From contig NZ_LVWA01000013.1 of the NCBI RefSeq assembly GCF_001907195.1, positions 1 to 64,000 on the forward strand: DNA of 64,000 nucleotides, in the 5' to 3' direction. Under the pieces are notes generated by a model. That model had not been told where the DNA came from. It made no database searches and was given only the letters and a program-made list of their open reading frames with translations. Origin of the DNA: Pontibacter flavimaris. Lineage in GTDB: Bacteria > Bacteroidota > Bacteroidia > Cytophagales > Hymenobacteraceae. Below, one piece after another: positions 63,988-64,000 of this stretch (its first letter is position 1; the number at the start of each line of letters is the position of its first letter). The position numbers and the translations under genes were made by a program.

Positions 63988-64000
63988 TCTCCTTATCCCT

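Noticed and set aside
1..64000. tRNA and rRNA genes
   Set aside because: I looked for T-loop (GGTTCGA-type) and conserved rRNA motifs while reading and found none that fold properly.

Overview
The window looks like chromosomal DNA of a Bacteroidota bacterium, most likely order Cytophagales and close to Pontibacter or Hymenobacter. This is an inference from gene content. Many secreted proteins end in type IX secretion (T9SS) sorting domains of type A or type B, PorP/SprF partners occur twice, start sites mostly lack Shine-Dalgarno sequences, and TAnnTTTG-like -7 boxes are present. Coding DNA is moderately GC-rich and the gaps are AT-rich. I saw no rRNA, tRNA, CRISPR array, prophage or insertion sequence.

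Region 1 (1-13.9 kb) is a block of secreted T9SS cargo: a PA14-repeat protein cut by the window edge, a sugar-dehydrogenase/PKD/LamG protein, a double-LamG protein, and two secreted SGNH hydrolases. The second SGNH hydrolase carries a type B sorting domain and is followed at once by a PorP/SprF gene. Region 2 (14.2-28.3 kb) is for surface polysaccharide. An MBOAT acyltransferase, an AlgX/AlgJ-like SGNH protein and a GT61 glycosyltransferase lie on the plus strand. On the minus strand are a polyprenyl-phosphate sugar transferase, a WecG/TagA glycosyltransferase, and a cytidylyltransferase - SDR - RmlC-like epimerase - SAF-domain oxidoreductase - nucleotidyltransferase - GT4 series. An L-2-hydroxyglutarate oxidase gene sits between the two groups. 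Region 3 (29.4-36.3 kb) is a 1953-residue type B adhesin-like protein followed by a second PorP/SprF.

Region 4 (36.5-50.8 kb) holds a copper chaperone and CopA ATPase, a multi-PAS histidine kinase with a response regulator, several small exported proteins, an alpha/beta hydrolase, a beta-barrel protein, a nucleoid-associated protein and a sterol desaturase family protein. Region 5 (51.7-62.7 kb) carries HD-domain, 3D-domain, VTT (TVP38), rhomboid, GH3, FMN reductase, Nudix, SDR, beta-barrel and M28 peptidase genes plus a decayed SDR. It is flanked by two long gene-free repeats in inverted orientation (about 50.86-51.60 and 62.77-63.49 kb).

The strongest unexplained signal is a short word, AAGTATA (TATACTT on the other strand). 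It is scattered over the whole window at far above chance frequency, inside genes in all reading frames as well as in gaps and terminator stems, and it forms a tandem array at 44,481. The second candidate for something new is the CDP-sugar-like cassette with a SAF-domain oxidoreductase but no recognisable RfbG or RfbH.
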